A stretch of 64,000 bases of DNA from contig JAKZAP010000001.1 of the NCBI GenBank assembly GCA_023053575.1, positions 7,952,849-8,016,848 on the forward strand. Direction: 5' to 3'. The position numbers and the translations under genes are program-made. Under the pieces are notes generated by a model that ran no database searches, was not told the origin of the DNA, and worked only from the letters and a program-made list of their open reading frames with translations. The stretch's first letter is position 1. Each line of letters starts with the position of its first letter. The stretch comes from Branchinecta lynchi (lineage: Eukaryota; Arthropoda; Branchiopoda; Anostraca; Branchinectidae). This document shows, piece by piece, positions 61,503 through 64,000 of this stretch.

Positions 61503-62516
61503 AACAAGACCAAAGGTTTCAGTGGGATCCCCACAAATTTAAAATTTGATCCAGAATAATTTCGCTCTTGTAGATATCCGGTCTTCGCCAGACTCCTTGG
61601 ACGTTTCTACTATTAAGATTTATAAACAAAAGAAGGTGAATGGCAATCATCTTGAGAAAACCAAGTTCAGATATGGATTCACCATGTGTGTATTTGCCCC
61701 TAGACTATACGTCATGTATACTTTGACGAAAACAGATCAAATCTGCCTGCCTTACTTCTGCCAAATCTCCGGTTTCAACCGGATTCCGGTGAACCACTTG
61801 TCCGGCAAAAGTTAAAGCTTAAAAACGAATTCAGCGTATCACCTTACCTCTATTCAGATAAAACTTTAACTTTGAACAAATTTTCGGGTTTCAGCCGGAT
61901 TCTGGACGAACTATATGTCCGGCTAATGATTGTCAAAAGCGGATTCAGCATGTTTTTTTTTTTACTGATAAACCGAACATCTAATCAACTTCAGATCAAA
62001 CTTTTACTTTTAATAGATTTTCCGGTTTCGGACGGATTCCGGGTGAACTACTTGTCCGACAATAAAATGATTTTCATAAAAATGTTCAGCATGTCCTCTT
62101 ACCCCTAAATCGAACGTCTGATCAACTTCATGTAAGACTTCGACTTTTAACACACTTTCCAGTTTTGGCCGGATTCCGGGCGAACTACTTGTCCGGCGAA
62201 AGTGGTTTTCATATTCGCGTTCAGCATGTTTCCTTACCCCTTAATCGACTATCTCGTTAGCTTGTTAAAAAAAAAATGTTCGTCCCTGAGTTTGAAACCC
62301 CTGCCCCTCCCATAGATGTTGAGCTTTAAAGTCTATCTACGAACTCGACCTTCTCCTTGAGCCTTTGAGTCATCACACCAAGCTTCATCATAATATCTCG
62401 TTTCCTTCGAGAGTTATCGTGCTTACAGACAGACAGAGAGACGGACAACTTTTGCGATGTCATAGGTATCCCTTAGTAGGAATCCTTTACGTTTTGGGAT
62501 CCCAAAAACTCGGATA
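61503..62516 (-). mobile_element. dispersed family 1 element, reversed copy
   Basis: It runs from AACAAGACCAAAGGTTTCAG to CGTTTTGGGATCCCAAAAAC. About five ~137-bp units with GCCGGATTCCGGGCGAACTA and CAGCATGT words lie between, then CTTCGAGAGTTATCGTGCTT and the GACAGACAGAGAG block. Confidence 0.88.
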
Positions 62517-62861
62517 CTGAGATCATATCTCTCCCCTCCCGCACCCTCCTCCCAAAAATAACGTTAACAGGTGGGCGTGTAAGTTTTAAAGGTCTTGTTC
62601 GTTACTTTGGCTTGTGTTCTCGTGAGTAGGAACTGGATTTGAATTTATAACAAGGGTTAACACTTTTATGGCTTTACCAACGCATTGAATGTTTTCGAAA
62701 AAAAGAGGATAAACAAACGAAGTGACAGTCAAGATTTTAAATGATTGTGTTTATGTCAAATTATCTTCGATCGATGCTTTCCCGCTCCTTGTTTGAGCAC
62801 TTGCGCACTATTTTACTAGATCGTTCAAAACAGCCGAGCCATCCTGACCCTTGGAGATAAC

Positions 62862-63980
62862 AAGACCAAAGGTTTCGATGGGACAACTGACAGACAACTG
62901 GGTCTTGTCTTCGCCAGATCCAGTCTTCGCCAGACTCCATGAACATTTTTACTATTAAAATTCAGAAACAGATTAAGGCCAAATAGCTAATCGTTTGAGA
63001 AAACCAAGTTCAGATATGGGTTCAGCATGTGTGTTTACCCCTATGAGTCATATCTGTTCTGACGAAAACTTCCTGCCACTACTGCCTATTTCCTGGTTTC
63101 TGCCGAACTCTGGAACTACTTGTCCGGCGAAAAAAGAAAGCTCAAAAACGAACTCAGGGTATCTTCTTTCCCCAATAATGAACATCTAATGAACTTCAAA
63201 TACAAATTTAACTTATAACAAATTTCCCGACTCCAACCGTATTCCGGTCGAACTATATGTCCGAGAAAAAAATGATTGTCACACACGGATTCAGCATCTC
63301 TTCTTACCCCTATATCGGATATCTAATCGACTACAAGTAAAACTTTTAACAAATATATTTCCTGTTTTTGCCGGATTCCAGGCGAACTACATGTCCTGGT
63401 GGAAAATTTGTAAGTGTTCAGCATGTCTTCTTGCCCTAAATCGAACATCTAATCAACACCAAATACAACTTTTAATTTTAACAAACTTTCTGGTTTTGGC
63501 CGGATTCCGGGCGAACTGCTTGTCCGTCGAGAAAATGGTTTTCGCCATCGTGCTCAGCGTGTCTTCTTACCCCTAAATGAAATATATAATAAACTTAAAA
63601 CTTTTCCGTCTAACAAACTTTCCGGTTTTGGCCGGATTCCGGGCGAACCACTTGTCCGATGACAAAATGGTTTTCACCATCGTTTTCAGCATGTCTTCTT
63701 ATCCCATGATCGACTATCACATTAGCTGTTTCAAAATATTTTGTTTGCCCCTTAATTTGAACCCCCACCCCTAAACGTTGGTCCTATAAAGCCCATCTAC
63801 GAACTTGACTTGTCCGACGACTCAACGAATACACCAAGTGTGGTGTTTCGACTCAACGAAACACCAAGTTTCATCAAAATATCTCATTCCCTTCGAGAGT
63901 TATCGTGCTTACAGACGGACAACTTTTGCGATGTCAGAGGTATCCCTCCACTTACGTGTTGGGATCCCAAAAACAAAAAA
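62862..63980 (-). mobile_element. dispersed family 1 element, second reversed copy
   Basis: It runs from AACAAGACCAAAGGTTTCG to GTTGGGATCCCAAAAACA with about six ~137-bp units. Near 63800-63870 a CGACTCAACGAA(A)CACCAAG stretch is duplicated. It lies head to tail with the preceding copy, 345 bp away. Confidence 0.88.
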
Positions 63981-64000
63981 ACTGTCTGAGTCAGGCCTGC

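Larger units (their letters stand above)
60093..64000. other. saposin gene intron or 3' region, no exon recognised
   Basis: I looked for an AG acceptor followed by TGT or TGC and a saposin second-half pattern and found none. 60093-61500 holds nothing recognisable beyond an unsupported 100-codon frame at 60231. The rest is two family 1 elements. Confidence 0.55.

Overview
The window is a repeat-rich, intron-rich animal genome segment. Coding exons are short, are bounded by GT/AG splice sites and sit in kilobase introns. Non-LTR retrotransposon remains, DNA-transposon relics and tandem repeats fill most of the rest. Two seven-transmembrane proteins of the gustatory-receptor (Gr) family suggest a protostome invertebrate, most likely an arthropod. 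I cannot name the species or clade.

Layout. (1) 1-7957: four full copies and one partial copy of a ~1.935-kb macrosatellite unit, almost identical to one another. (2) 9529-60092, + strand: twelve exons of one saposin/prosaposin-like gene. They splice in frame to 654 codons and encode five complete saposin-B domains and the first half of a sixth. The 5' exons and the 3' end were not found and probably lie outside the window or in unrecognised small exons. (3) Inside its 23.4-kb intron (20436-43865), on the - strand, lie two tandem paralogous Gr-like genes, each with one long exon and one short last exon. They span 40622 to 35879 (435 aa) and 28811 to 24478 (440 aa). The last exons carry the TYhhhhhQ family signature. 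(4) 60093-64000 has no recognisable exon and ends in two consecutive copies of a dispersed repeat.

Mobile DNA. A decayed non-LTR retrotransposon (15.6-19.5 kb) has its reading frames broken and its RT active-site YADD changed to YADV. Several 3' LINE stubs with different short tails are also present. Two non-autonomous hAT-type elements were found with 8-bp target duplications and CAGGGGCG-type ends, with a smaller hAT-like MITE and several other inverted-terminus MITEs. There is a ~0.7-kb foldback element. Two dispersed families carry central tandem repeats: family 1 has ~137-bp units and ends near GGGATCCC; family 2 has ~281-bp units and ends near AAGTGCCATAT. Both resemble the DINE/HINE type of Helitron relative with central tandem repeats. 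Pieces of both are fused inside the 1.935-kb macrosatellite unit, so the window shows dispersed elements, elements with variable internal arrays and a long satellite array built from parts of them.

The saposin gene should encode a secreted or lysosomal precursor cleaved into small lipid-binding proteins. The Gr genes should encode membrane chemoreceptors. The sequence links them by nested antisense position only, not by a shared pathway.
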